64,000 nucleotides of DNA from Coptis chinensis (lineage: Eukaryota > Streptophyta > Magnoliopsida > Ranunculales > Ranunculaceae), in NCBI GenBank assembly GCA_015680905.1, contig CM027377.1, positions 39,952,501 to 40,016,500 on the forward strand, written 5' to 3'. This document shows positions 1-12,019 of the stretch, in pieces (position 1 is the first letter of the stretch; the number at the start of each line of letters is the position of its first letter). A program made the translations under genes and the position numbers. Below the pieces are notes generated by a model that worked only from the letters and a program-made list of their open reading frames with translations, was not told the DNA's origin and did not search any database.

Positions 1-239
1 GGTTTTGGGTTCGGGTCTGGTTCGGTCGGATATGGTTTCGGGATTTTTAACCCTTTAACGGTTTAGGGCCAAATTATCGGGTCGGGTTCGGTCGGTCCGG
101 TTTAGATAGATGTGACCAAACCCGACCCTATGTATTTCGGTCCGGGTTCGGGTTCGGGTTTTGTCGCTCGAGGCGGGGGTTGGTCGGGTTTTTTTCGGTT
201 TTGGGCGGGTTTTGGGTTTAGGCAGAATGGACATCCCTA
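1..239. mobile_element. hAT-type non-autonomous element, right part
   Basis: G-rich degenerate repeats of the TCGGGTT type fill this stretch, as in many plant foldback elements. The right end, read on the minus strand, begins TAGGGATGTCCATTCTGCC, the usual start of plant hAT terminal inverted repeats. The left end lies outside the window, so the target duplication cannot be checked. An open frame across it (55-267, minus) is only a translation of the repeat (Arg/Thr/Pro-rich) and is not a gene. The element interrupts the internal part of the outer Athila-like element. Confidence 0.55.
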
Positions 240-244
240 CATAA

Positions 245-850
245 TCATGAGCTAAACTCTTGATCATACTAACCTTTCTATCGATATTGGAATCGGGGAA
301 CCTGCGGTGATCGGTTTAAATACATTGACCTCACGAAAGATGGCCAAAAGATAAGGACATCAAACCATCGTGGGCAATTTATATAAATGCCAAGAAGGGG
401 CACCCTAAAAAGATCAGGACATCGTCGTTAGCGAGAATTCTGTATCGAGGATAACAAAATCCGCAGGATAGTAAAAATCTTGAACCTTAACCAACAGCGT
501 TTTCCACTACACACTTTAGGATACTTGATGATAATCTATCGACTAATTGCAACGCCATTGATGTAGGTTGCATTCCGGGACCTAACCTATTTGTTTATAT
601 AAATAATAAGGAGTAAGTTAACACTCGTGTCTAATAAAGCAATGGTCGTGTGAGTATCTCATAAGGTGTATTGTACAGTAGGACGACCAGGGTCCTTGTA
701 CTTAACTATTCCATTATGTTCTCGATAAAGTTGGAACCCGCTTAGGTGAGAAAGGCGTCTTTTGGAATATTTGTCCTACTCCTAGTAATGCACAACTCCT
801 TAAGAAACTTAGTGTGGGTGAGGTAATTTTTAATTGCGCCGAGGAAGCGG
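245..850 (-). pseudogene. Protease region of outer Athila-like element (remnant)
   Basis: This stretch matches, at lower identity, the protease region of the inner element (about 9970-10440). Both share the segment around the CAATTAGGCGATCGG-type sequence and the downstream FVILD-like block. It directly follows the outer gag remnant, as expected for gag-pro order. It is a decayed fossil and no usable reading frame is claimed. The match is by internal comparison only. Confidence 0.5.
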
Positions 851-861
851 TAGGTTAATCG

Positions 862-1868
862 TTAGATTTTTAAAACGTCACTAATCTCGTCAAAGTTTGT
901 ATCTCTTTTTAACATAGGTAATTTTTGGGGAAACGGTGGTTTCTTACTATGTTTAGCATATGGTTCTACTGGATATCTAACCTTTGCTTTTTGCTTCTTA
1001 GGTTGTGGTTTAACTGGTACCTCTAAAGGGGTAGGATCTTCAGTTTTTGTTTTGGTATTTAGTATAATATATGGTGTAGGAACTCCTTGTGGGGTAACTA
1101 TAAACATAGTTACTTTGTTATCCACCACTCTACCGGAACGGAGAGTGGTGATGGAATTTATCTCTCCTACGTTTGCAATTTCGTTACTAGTATTACTGTT
1201 TACTTCAAAGGCTGTATTTGGTGTTTTAGGATTAGGTATTGCTTGTCCTGGAAACACACCTTTGGGTTGTACTTTCTCTTGAGCTAACTGCTGTAAAGAA
1301 AGTTGGATGGCTTGTAAAATTTGTTGTTGAGATTGCATAAAGGTGTCAAAACGATCCGGTTGTGGAGTAGTATTTGCTATTGGTTGTGTGAAAGGAACTA
1401 TGTCACGTTGATTATTAATGGGTGGATTTTGGTAGTTATTATTTATCGGAACGATACCTTTATTAGCATTATAATAATAATTATTATAATTATTATAATT
1501 ACCCTGACCTTGTGCTTGACCTTATCGTGGTTGAGATTGGTTATAATTGTTTGTTTGCTTAACATTTGGGTTAAACAACCTTGGAGGTTGTTGATTATTC
1601 CGCTAACCGAAGTTGGGGTTTTGTCACCAAGCTGCGTTAGGTTTGCTAATGGAACAAACGTTATCTTGTTGTGATTGTTGTTGCTTATAAGCGAAAGGAC
1701 AATAGGAGTCGGGATGCTCTAGACTCAAACAGAAATTACATGGATTGGAGTTGACATTCATAACTGGGATAGACATTTGTTGAATAGAAATAGCCTCTAC
1801 CTTTTTAGTTAGAGATTGGATTAAATTTTTAAGTTCCGGATCGGGTTTCATCTCAAACATACCGGCGG
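862..1868 (-). pseudogene. Outer Athila-like gag, C-terminal part (remnant)
   Basis: Minus-strand frames here show a zinc-knuckle-like CNFCLSLEHPDSYCP segment (1624-1860) and a later part with ITTLRSGRVVDNK (862-1338), both typical of Athila gag. The same order and motifs recur in the inner element (10461-11650). The gag N-terminal half of this copy lies about 11 kb away, beyond the inserted inner element. It is a broken fossil. Confidence 0.7.
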
Positions 1869-1873
1869 CCTTT
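1869..1873. repeat. Target-site duplication CCTTT, left of inner element
   Basis: CCTTT directly abuts the left end of the inner LTR (TGATAAAAG...). The identical 5-mer abuts the right end at 12999-13003. Five bases is the duplication size made by Ty3/gypsy integrase, and the gag sequence of the outer element continues on each side. Confidence 0.85.
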
Positions 1874-3378
1874 TGATAAAAGATAAAATGAATAGTTTAC
1901 CTACGAAATGAACGATGAAATCAAAACGTAAGTAAAGTAAAACTATTCTATATGATGCCTATATTTATCAAAGATTCTACTCTCAAATTTATGAGATATA
2001 GTGGAGTACAGTGATTCGTTCCACTCTTAGTCCTTCCGCATGCTATGTTCTCAAGTGTAAGTACTCTTTACTTAAAATCTAACGAGAGATTTACGAAAAA
2101 GGCAACTAGACTACGATGCAACTACCCACGAAATGCAACTAGTCGACGATGGGAATAACTAAGGGAATGCTACGTTGATTCTATGATAAGGAGGTTAGAG
2201 GGGATTGATTCCACCTTAACTCGACTTAATCCTATTAGCTTAATTTAATCGTCAGAATCCGAATTGAACCGCCGCGAGAACAATTGGTTCTTCCTAATCC
2301 CTAATTACACATGGCATTCCTACCAATTCATAACTAGCATGTGAACGATTAAACCCATTCTCATGGTGAACTAATCGCTTCTAGAGTGGAAAGGAAATTA
2401 CGACGATTCTACGATACTCGAATCAAGCTTTCATCAAGGCTTCTCAACCCCTCTAATGGAGGTTTAGCCGAGAATCATTACGCTAATCATTTCCGATTAC
2501 ATTTAAACTAAACATGATATAAAGAATTGAAATTTACTTAATTAAACAATAATGAAATCTAATTTAATGACTCAAAATGAAATAAAGACAGAATTGAAAT
2601 TAGATATAGGAATGGAAATGACAAAATCGAAATTGATAAAAATACTACTTTATTGATCTAATCAAAATGAAGAACAAGATTCAAAGGTTTAATCTAATAC
2701 AATAATTGAAATAGAACTAAACTTAATTAATCTATATAAAAAACTAGATCTAGAATTCATTAATGGAGGCTACTAATATAATCTATTTCTAGGTCTAACT
2801 ATCTACCATTAACAAAGAGCTAAGCTTTTGTTTTTATACATTCAGATCCAAAAATCGTGCATGGGCTTGGAGCCATATTTTGGGCCAGAGAATCAGGCCC
2901 AAAACCCAATTCTTTCAGTCCAAAAAGGCCTCTTCAGCTGCAGTTGGCTTCAACAGACTTTTCGTCCACTTCTGCTCCTCTGATTGGGTCAAGGCTTAAA
3001 CCATTGGAAAGCTCTTTCCGAGCCGGTCGTTTTGACATAAGGTAGGCCCCATTCCGAGGTCTGAGTCCAAAGATATGTCCTTCGAAGTTCTCACGACTTT
3101 TGTGTTTGTCAAGCTGCCCGCGTCGACTTTTCACTTTTGGACAGGGCTTTTAGAAAGGCTTTGTCTTCTTGAAACTTGGCCTTTAATCACGGAACTCCTT
3201 AGTAACCGACCTTTGCTCCTTTATCTCGCTAAAGTGGCACATTTTGCACATAATGGACTTTGAAGCCTGAAATGCATAAAACACGTGAATCGCTGTTAAC
3301 TCTTAATTATTACTCACATAATTGGTCTAAAAGTATGATTAGTTAAAGGGTTAAAACTACAGTTTTGGGCTCTTATCA
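1874..3378 (-). repeat. 3' LTR of inner Athila-like element
   Basis: 1505 bp, TGATAAAAG at the left and GCTCTTATCA at the right on the plus strand. It is directly preceded, in minus orientation, by a GGACAAGCAAAA stretch and a GTTTGGGGTGG polypurine tract. Positions 2401-3378 repeat at 12020-12998, and a more diverged relative is the outer LTR at 14392-15524. Two overlapping open frames here (2857-3263) are LTR sequence, not genes. Confidence 0.8.
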
Positions 3379-3417
3379 AACCACCCCAAACAGCATTTTG
3401 CTTGTCCTCAAGCAAAA
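3379..3417 (-). other. Polypurine tract and conserved pre-LTR segment
   Basis: On the minus strand this reads ...GAGGACAAGCAAAATGCTG then TTTGGGGTGGTT and the LTR start TGATAAG. A GAGGACAAGCAAA block followed by a G-rich tract just upstream of the 3' LTR is a familiar feature of Athila/Tat elements. The tract would prime plus-strand synthesis. Confidence 0.7.
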
Positions 3418-5640
3418 TGAGAAATTAACATAAGTGACAAAAATGGAGTTCTATCTACTTCTCAGCCGAAAAGTGATTGCATTGACCATATGCAACAAGG
3501 CCTTAAACTACTAGGAATTCCCTAGTGGACGAAGTTATAGCCTCTGAGAGTTTTCGATGAAGGTACTCACAAACTTCATCTATACTACAACGACTAAGAA
3601 ATAAAACTATTGTTTCCTTATTCATGCTCCAAACTATCTATACATCTCACTAGCTATGAACAAGAATAACCAAGTCAAAAACCTAAGCTAATATATGCAT
3701 AATAATCAATCATCTATAATAAACATATATACAATGAGTAATATTATGAAATGTCTAGCAGGTCCATTTCTGAAACTCGGAATAGCGTCCTTAAGTAGGT
3801 TCTCACAATAATAGTCAAGATACAACACTCTGATTTTTCCACTCAAGTTTAGCTACTCTAGTGCGCAGTGGGCACACTTTACCTTACAATCTCAATGACA
3901 ACAAGGAAGCCAGAGTCGATCAAACACATCTGCCACTTACTATCACACTAGCCTATTCCTAATTGAGCTAGAGGTCTTTATTAGGTGTTGCGGGGATTAG
4001 GAGATGGTTTAAGAAGGAAGGAAATGGATATTCAAAAAGGACAAGTCTGAGATAATAGAGTCTTCATATTATGTAACTAGAGAAAACCTTGTTATTTACT
4101 TTTGCTTCTACACTTTGTTTCCATCCTTAGCCATATTTTTCTTTTTTTTTTTTTTTGGGCTTTTTGACTCCCTTTTTTATTCTATTTTTGGAGTTTTTAT
4201 TTTATTTCTATTTTATTTTTCTTTTCCTGGATGGAAACTTCTTTTCTTTTATTTTCTCAAGCAATTAACTAACTTTTTGTTTACATGTGTTTTTTTTCTT
4301 CTTTTCTTCCTCATTCTATTCTCAAACTTATTCTAAATTGGGTGGGTTGAATTATTATTATTTTTTTTTTTATTTTTTGTTTTGTTTTTGTAACAGGGTA
4401 AAGGATTTGTGGTTTATGGAAGGCTAAAGAAAGGCTCAGAGGGGCGACTAGCGGAAAATAATTCATAGGTTTGAATTTCTGGCTATATCGATCCAAAAAG
4501 GGCCTAAATTCTCGCTTAGGATATGGCATAGTGATCGAGCAAGTGGACGTGTGATTTCTCTATCCGGATTTTATTTCTCCCCTTGTGTCATTTCTCAAAT
4601 GTTTGCTTCATATAAGGCTTTAGGCTATATTCTCACAGGATTTGTAGAATAAGTACTCTAGCCTAGATTTCGTAAACTTATCGATAACAATCATAGATAC
4701 TCATGTAATATATTTATAGATAGATGCAAAGATTATTACCTATATATTAACCTAAGTTTCTAACAATTATTCTGATGCAACAGCTACGTGAGACTTCTAG
4801 ATTGTTAAGAGCATGGAGATGAAACAATACCAATATTCCTAAGTGTATAGCATAACTTATTTATTTATATTTTTGAATTTTTGAAATTTTAACTAGAAAA
4901 CAAATGCATATTAACTCTATCTATATCCTAACAGATGCCTTAATTACACGTGTTTCTATGCCCCCCCCCCCAAACAAAAAGCATGCTTTGTCCTCAAAGT
5001 AATTAAATAAAGAGGGTAGGAAAAATACCCATTGAAGCGTGAAATTCAGTGAACATCCAGAAAACAAGGTTAGAACGCACTAATATTGGAAATAAAATTG
5101 ACACAACTCTATAATGAAGTTCTACCCATTATGGGGTTAACAAGAATGAAATTGCTTCGGGGACATAAGCGCACACTAACTAGAATGAAACTTACCTTAT
5201 CCCCCCGCGATTACTCGTCATCTTCCTCATTCTCTTCTTCCATAAAGAAGTGAGGTTCCTTTAAATCCCCGCCATGCCATGATAATTTGCCGGGCTTCCC
5301 GCCATTTATCATCTATTATTGCTAACCTATTAAGAGCCACTTGGTCCGGACGGTGTAAGGTGCAAACCAGATGAGGTTGTATCCTCCACCCTTGCAAAAG
5401 TCATTGCACGGAAAGATCGAATAATACTATTGGTGGGTCGCATTGTAATCGTGAATCCAATCCGCGGAAGCGGTACAAAAAAACAGGAAAGAAACCTAGC
5501 ATAATACGATAAACTAGAACGGGCATAAGAAGGTACTTATGCCTCATGCTATGGGATCGAAGCTAAACTAGACATCAAGGTTCGGGAAGGTCATGACACA
5601 TACGCCCCGTGGCTAAAGCAAGGAAGACGCCGCAAGTGGC
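3418..5640 (-). other. AT-rich 3' untranslated stretch of inner element
   Basis: No convincing coding potential on either strand. It contains poly-T/poly-A runs (about 4140-4380) and a second polypurine-like module at 4961-5003 (ten C's then CAAACAAAAAGCATGC and TCCTCAAAG on the plus strand), which copies the logic of the true pre-LTR segment. I take it as 3' untranslated retroelement sequence. Confidence 0.5.
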
Positions 5641-5645
5641 ATCAT

Positions 5646-6411
5646 TCACGTAAGAAAACGCCATTCCCTAATATGTTTAGCATGATCCAAAACATAACAG
5701 TTCCTATGTTCATGGACAAAGCTACCAAAGGCGACGTTATATTCCCCTTGGTCCTCAATACGAAAATGCCCGCCCATACGACTCATGAAAAAACTCGTAA
5801 GTGTAGACATACATATTATCGTAATCCAATAGCACCATGGGTCTTGTATTTCATGGGCATAGCCAGTCCAAGAACAAATGCTAGCAAGAACCCGTAATTT
5901 CCATTGGTTCATTATCAATGTTGATGGAGAACACTTGTTCTCCATCCGGTCTTTCAAAGAAAATGCAGTTATCGTAAAAATAAGATGCTAGAGTCGGAGA
6001 ATAAAGTGCATCCGGTCTTACCATAAGCGGCTCCAAACCAAATAATGTGATAACCACAAAACCAAGCACCATAAGTAGTGCTTTGGAACAAATCTTCGAA
6101 AGACTGTTCCGGTATCAATGTTGGAGATGTCATCTCAAAATTACGCTTTTGATTAGCTGCGAATGATCCGGATACTACGCTAAAAAAACTGGAAATTTTC
6201 TCGTCCACGGAAGTCGTGGCGCGAAGTCCGCTTTCGATATAGCGCTGGTCGCAGCCTCGAAGAAATTGAAATTTCGTTTGTTTGAGCTGGTCGCCAGTTT
6301 GGCGCCGAAAGGCCTCGACAAAAACTCAGAAAAATATACAGAGCACGAAAAGCGCGCTCCCTCAGAGGGGCGAAGCGCGCCGGAGTTGCGTAAACTCGGA
6401 AAATGAGCCAA
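5646..6411 (-). pseudogene. Accessory coding-like block 2 of inner Athila-like element
   Basis: Overlapping minus-strand frames with codon-like composition, much less AT-rich than the surroundings. Recognisable only as peptide stretches such as FERPDGEQVFSIN; I cannot assign a domain. It lies in the 3' third of the element, where Athila relatives carry an envelope-like or other extra open frame. It is broken and no frame is joined here. It could instead be a captured host segment. Confidence 0.35.
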
Positions 6412-6961
6412 ACGAGGGAATCGCGGGAGTGAAAGGTGAGTGATGGAGTTTAGGTGTAGTGTGAGTTGTGAGGATAGATTGTATCAAGTTTATATAGGTT
6501 TAAAGTTGCTAAAATGGATCGGAAGTTGCCAAAACTAATTACGGCAGTTTCCGAAATCCTAAAATTTCCAAACCCCAAAAACGGAAACAACTCATATCCT
6601 TGATTCTAATTCAAACCCAAGATCTTTTAGGTTGATTTTATGATAGAATGTACCTATTTAATCTAGATTTCATCCTACAATGATACTCAATCATAGATAT
6701 GCCTAAACGCCAAATTTTCACCTTGAACTCGCAGAATAAATTCTAACACGGGGTTATAAAATAATGCTTGAATTGATAAAACCACCCCCAAACAAGTGGG
6801 AAGGTGGGATCAATATGAAACAACCATGCATAATGAAAATAACCACTTATATTAAAATTTTCATTCAAGTACATTACACTACAAAATTCAAATTACGGAA
6901 ATAAACTTGCATTAAAATAAATAACAATAATGAAATTACAAATAAAACATAAAACATAAAA

Positions 6962-8124
6962 CTATACTATCCCTAGCTTTAACCGGGTGGGGAGGGAACA
7001 TGCTCCCGAGATCGCCCCCGAAGCTCTCAAGAGCAAAAGCACCATTCGGCCCGCCCTTCGACGACGACGCCAGCCTGGATGGTGTGTCCTCGAAGGAGAG
7101 TCCCCGCGGAGGTGGGAATCGCGGTCGAACTCATCCTCGAACGGGGCGCCGAAGCTTCTAGCTCTCGGGCCATCCGTTCCCACCTCTCGCCCTCTCTCGG
7201 GTAACGGAGCTCGAAGTTGTGATGCATCGTTGCTCGCCGAGTCCGGAGGTCTTCACAGATAGTGTTGCTTAACACATGCCTCGATGGATCACAGCCATGC
7301 GTTCGCAGATTTGTCCAAAGACCTCTCCAAGGCATCCGCCAAAACAGTCAAGTCCTCCTCATCCCCTGAGGCATCCCGATGTCCCCAGAAACCCCTCCTC
7401 GGCATTCTCTCTCCTCCATCCTCTTCTTCTTCTTCTCTATCCTCAGCCAATCTCCAAACCCGCTGGACACACTCCTTATAGATGCGAGGGTTACGGTGGA
7501 GAGTGATGTATGTCCGATCACCTGAAGCCGCTTCTCAACTTGAGCATGATCTTTGTTATCAACACGGGGAGGGCAAACAGACCTCCCTACTCCCCTAATC
7601 ATGCTCAAGAAAACTCTAAGATGCAGAAGTCATACTTCCGCCCCGGAGTATCCATAAGATATGGAGGCAGTTCAGCCGATATCGCCGACCTTCCCCTTCC
7701 TCGATCGTTCGACCAATCCACCGGGTCAGAGCCACCGGGTTGGTCCTAAGGGAAGTTTTTGTCGAACACAATGCGATCTTGCATTGTAGTCCCTCCAATA
7801 ACGTCTCGCATCAATGGTTCTACCCCATTATGCTGGGACTCCCCGCGAGGGTGACATCCAGATGGATTCTAGGCGAATGCCTAGAATTTCAGTAAACAAC
7901 CCGTCGCCACTTCCTTCCGCCTCTTCGCCACAACAACAAAAATCCTAGTCCCTTCCAACTCCCTCAGATCATAGAACCGCCGGACTAAGTCCTCGTGGTA
8001 ATAGGTTTTAGTCGAAAGTACCACAAGCTATTCCAGTCTCGACCGATCATCTCATCACCGTAAAACGGGCGAAGTGGTCGGCGGTAAAAGCTTGTTCCGC
8101 AAAATTCGGGCGTTGTTGAGCCAT
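6962..8124 (-). pseudogene. Accessory coding-like block 1 of inner Athila-like element
   Basis: GC-rich minus-strand stretch that begins with an ATG at 8124-8122 (MAQQRPNFAEQ...) and ends near 6962 with an Arg/Pro-rich tail. It weakly recalls the extra open frame (putative plant transposon protein type) found in Athila-related elements, but I do not see a diagnostic motif. It lies between two polypurine-like modules (8791-8811 and 6776-6800). It is a broken fossil and function is unknown. Confidence 0.35.
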
Positions 8125-9619
8125 TGGAAGTTTGGAATGTAGTGGGGTTTAAATGTGATGTAGTGGTGGGATTTTAATCGACCGGTTGAAGCAAACAGTG
8201 GTGGTGGTGGAGTGGTGGGTAACGGCAGCACCAAAATTTTGAATTTCGGTGGTTTTAGTGATGTAAATCGGTGGGAGTGGTGGTCGGTGGTGTTTGGAGT
8301 CGATTTGGGTTGGGATTTGATTGGGCTGGGTTAATTTTCGTTTTTTTTTATTTTGATTTTGTTTTTTTAGGTTTTGGAGCTTGGCGTTAATGGCGGAATG
8401 GAGAAGAAGATCGCGAGTGCTACTAAAGGGTAAAGGCTGGTCGCTACTGTCGGGCTGGTTGGGCCCAAGCCCAAAATCGAAATTTGTGATTTTTTTTCGA
8501 TTTTTTTTAAACTTCAAATCAAAATTGCCGCTTCGCTATCGGGTCCGATTTTTTTGAATGAGATATGGAAATGATCAGGAGAAAATTTCCAATCCAATGA
8601 TCCATAAAACACTCTATTCCGACCGTGGATGACATATAAGATAATGGAAAACGCCTCGAAGTGCGTGCATGACGACGTTATGCTTAACAATTGAACTCTA
8701 AATTCATGGATTATGTCAACCCGAATCGTAATATAATAAAACGCCTAAGCAACTCTAATGGGACATAAATATTTAGTAACGGAAAACATTTAACACCCCA
8801 CCCCCAAACAAATTTTTACAACGGTTAAGAAAATTTGTTTTAGCAATGGTATTTTTAAAGTCGATTCCCCGAGACTTCCTAGGTTACTATGCTTATTCTT
8901 TAATATATATATATATATATTTATTTTTTATTTTTAATTTTAAAAAGAAAACAATAAACAAGAAGGACATAATTCACCCCATAGAGAAACATGACTAAAA
9001 AAATCCGAGAAAACATGCAAGAGTGGAAAACGGAATTATGTTTAAACGTGGACTTAGGTTCCGTACTTACAGCCACACACTCCATAGAGAGGGCCCGGTT
9101 ACCTTAATGGTGCACTCTCCAATATATATGGAAATGAAAGGAAATGCACCAAACACAAAAGTTGAGTCGTTTATAGTCGATACTCAGACTTTATCTAGAC
9201 GTATGTATGAACATGCAGCTTTATCATATATCAACAACCAAAATAATTGTGGATCATTCCATAAATAAATATCACAGAAAACATATCCAAACACAATCAA
9301 GCACCAAGATTTCCTATGACTCAACCTAGTGAAATGAAAGTTAAGTCGGATAACCCTATTATGTAACCTATCATGCACCTTATTTTTATTTTTGAATGAG
9401 TGGGTGTTCTAGTAAATAAGGGTGGAAAAGTGAATGGTTGTGGAGAATATGGTGGATATGGATAAGTTGTAGAAAGATGTACCGTAAAACAATGAGGATG
9501 TGGTTTTAGCACAAAACTCATTCATTGTGTGTGTAGGGACTGTCTCAATTCTCAAAAATGAAGGTGTCAAGTGGTTTGTCCTTCCTCAGAAGATTTGTTT
9601 ACTAGGTGGATTTAAAAAA
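8125..9619 (-). other. Unassigned internal stretch of inner element
   Basis: AT-rich, with a short (AT)n run near 8905-8920 and a polypurine-like module at 8791-8811 (plus strand CCCCACCCCCAAACA). In a complete Athila-type element the reverse transcriptase, RNase H and integrase would lie between protease and this region, but nothing here reads as those domains. Short frames at 8149-8517 and 9184-9521 (minus) are Pro/Lys/Thr-rich and look spurious. Confidence 0.4.
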
Positions 9620-9994
9620 TTATGGAGCACGCGGGAGAAACAAAAGGATCGAAAGTGCAAACTCGAGATTCCTTTGAAAGGGTGGAAGGAGGGGAATCGA
9701 GGTGGATGTTGTGTAACGTAGTTCTTGATAGGGTGATTCATCACCTTCTCGAAGAAACTCATCGAATTGCTCATCTAGATTGGTCATATCCTCGTTACTA
9801 TGATAGTCCTCTACATCTTTGAGAAAGTCATCTATCTCATCCTCATCCGTAATATGTATATCGACTAGTGTAGGGATGGAAATGTTGGAGTCTGAACTTC
9901 CAAAGGAAAGAAATTTGGGCATATGATTATCAGGGAACGTGTTGTTGAAATAATCTCGAGCAACGCTCTCGATCATGCTAACCTCTCCATCCAT
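9620..9994 (-). pseudogene. Acidic open frame downstream of protease, inner element
   Basis: A 124-codon minus-strand frame rich in Asp and Glu (for example DEDEIDDFL and EDMTNLDEQFDEF). It follows the protease region, where Ty3/gypsy pol polyproteins carry a linker before reverse transcriptase. It has no recognised domain and is part of a broken element. Confidence 0.45.
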
Positions 9995-10440
9995 AGACTA
10001 ATCGGGTAATGCGGTTCTTTGTTTTAAAACATTGACTTCAACGTAAAGATGGCAAAAAGACATGGACATTGAACCATCACGACAATTAATGAGCACATTG
10101 GCGGTTTTAAAAGGAAAACGCCCTAAGATGATCGATGGAGTCATTCGACTTTCGGTCGAGGATGACAAAATCGGCCGGATAGTAAAAATCCTGAATTTTT
10201 ACCGTAATATTTTCGACGCACACACCCTTAGGATACTTAATAGACCCGATCGCCTAATTGCAACGCCATTCTAGTGGGTTGCATCTCGCCTAGACCTATT
10301 TGTCTATACAAATAAAACGGGAGTAAGTTTACACTAGCCCCCAAGTCTAATAACGCCGGTCGTCAGATAGGAATCTCCTAAGGTGCATTGTACTGAAGAG
10401 GATCTAATTGTGGTCCTTGTACTTAACAATTCCATTATGT
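9970..10440 (-). pseudogene. Protease region of inner element (remnant)
   Basis: The minus strand contains a block reading ADFVILDRKSNDSIDHL, which corresponds to the conserved strand after the active site in Athila aspartic proteases (pattern P-x-DF-x-VLD). It follows gag directly. The corresponding outer copy is at 245-850. It is decayed. Confidence 0.55.
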
Positions 10441-10460
10441 TCAGATAGAGTTGGGAATTG

Positions 10461-11912
10461 TTATGTTAAAAAGGCGTTTTTTGGTATATTGGTCTTACGC
10501 CTAGTAGTACACAATTCCTTAAGAAACTTAGCATGGTGTGGTAGCTTTTTCATAGCTTCGAGGAAGGGAAGGTTTATAGTTAGGTTCTTAAAAACATCCC
10601 TAATCTCCTCGTAATTTGTATCCCTAGTTAACACGGCTAATTTTTGTGGAAACGGTGGTTTCTGTCTATATTTAGCAATGGTATTACCTGGGTGTTTAAC
10701 CGTGGCTTCCTGTTTCTTAGGTTTTGTTGTAAATGGTACCTCTACAGTGGTAGGCTCTTCAGTTTCTATTTCGGTATCTAGTAATATAGCAGGTGTAGGG
10801 GCTACTGGTGTGGTAACTATAGGCATAGTTACTTTGTTATCAACCACTCTGCCAGAACGGAGAGTGGTGATGGCCTTTAGCTCACCTACATTTTCATATT
10901 CACTACTAGTATTATCGGTTACCTCAAAGGCTGTATTTGTTGTTTTAGGATTAGGTATTTCGTTACTTGGAAACACACCTTTGGGTTGGGCTTTATCTTG
11001 AGCCAACCGCTTTTGGTTAAATTATTAACGGATTGTAGAAGCCGTTGGTTAGATTGAGCCATGGTTTGGAAAAGTTTTTGGCTCACTTGTATGAAGGTGT
11101 CAAGACGATCCGGTTGTGTGGGTGTAGTAGTCACGGTGGTGTGGATGGAACTATTTCAAGTGAATTATTTATGGGTGGATTTGGGTTATTATTTACGGAA
11201 CGATACCTCTACTAGCATTATAATTATTATAACTACTTTGACCTTGTGCTTGACCTTGTCGAGGTTGCACTTGGTTGTTATAATTATTAAAATTCCCCGA
11301 CCTCTGCCCCTTGTCGTAGTGGGGGCTTGGTTAAAGCCGTCGCGTAGGCCTAACATATTGGTTATTGTACCCTTGAGGTGTGACGTTTTGGTTATTTCTC
11401 CAACCGAAGTTGGGATTTTGTCTCCAAGGGCGTTTTAGGTTCACTATTAATGGAACAAGCCCGTTCATAGGCTATAGGACGATGGGAGTCGGGATGCTCG
11501 GGGCTCCAAATGTAAAACTACATGGATTTGAATTTACATTCATGACGGGATTGACTTTTGTTATACTGAAATGGCCTCTACCTTTTTTTGTGAGGGATTC
11601 AATTAGAGTTTTAAGCTCGGGATCCGATTTAACCTCAAACATCTTGGTAGCCTTTAACTGTTGAAAGAAGAACTAGCTGAGTGGGAGTAATCGTCACTAC
11701 CCCCGGTTGTTATTTTGCTTAGTTTGGTCCTCTAAAATTTATAAGCCTCCAAGCTCCTTTTGCTTAAGAAACTACCCCATTCATTATGTCAAGGACTTCT
11801 TTATGGTGGTGTAGAAGTCCTTTGAAAAAAGCACGAACTAACGTGTCTTTCGCTAAGTTATGATGTGGACACTCTATAAGGAGATCGGTGAAACGATTCC
11901 AAGCCTTCATCA
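10461..11912 (-). pseudogene. gag of inner Athila-like element (remnant)
   Basis: The frame at 10461-11006 (minus) shows ITTLRSGRVVDNKV and a Pro/Thr-rich linker like those in the outer gag (862-1338). The upstream part (11655-11912) repeats the outer gag piece at 13003-13254. The capsid N-terminal domain seen in the outer copy is not found in this copy. It is a broken fossil. Confidence 0.7.
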
Positions 11913-11918
11913 TGGGTA

Positions 11919-12014
11919 GTTGCATCGTAGTCTAGTTGCCTTTTTCGTAAATCTCTTATTAGACTTTAAGTAGAGAGTACTTACACTTGAGAACATAGCA
12001 TGCGGAAGGACTAT
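11919..12014 (+). repeat. Short LTR fragment in opposite orientation
   Basis: About 95 bp whose reverse complement matches part of the 3' LTR near 2029-2130 (shared CCTTCCGCATGCTATG and GGCAACTAGACTACG). It lies between the inner 5' LTR and the inner gag, so the element's 5' end includes an inverted LTR piece. See also 12020-12998. Confidence 0.7.
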
Positions 12015-12019
12015 CGTAG

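Noticed and set aside
7276-7749. Plus-strand Ser/Pro-rich open frames
   Set aside because: Antisense shadows of the GC-richer minus-strand accessory block of the inner Athila-like element.
9023-9268. 81-codon plus-strand open frame
   Set aside because: Opposite to the inner retroelement's coding strand, no recognisable motif, AT-rich context.
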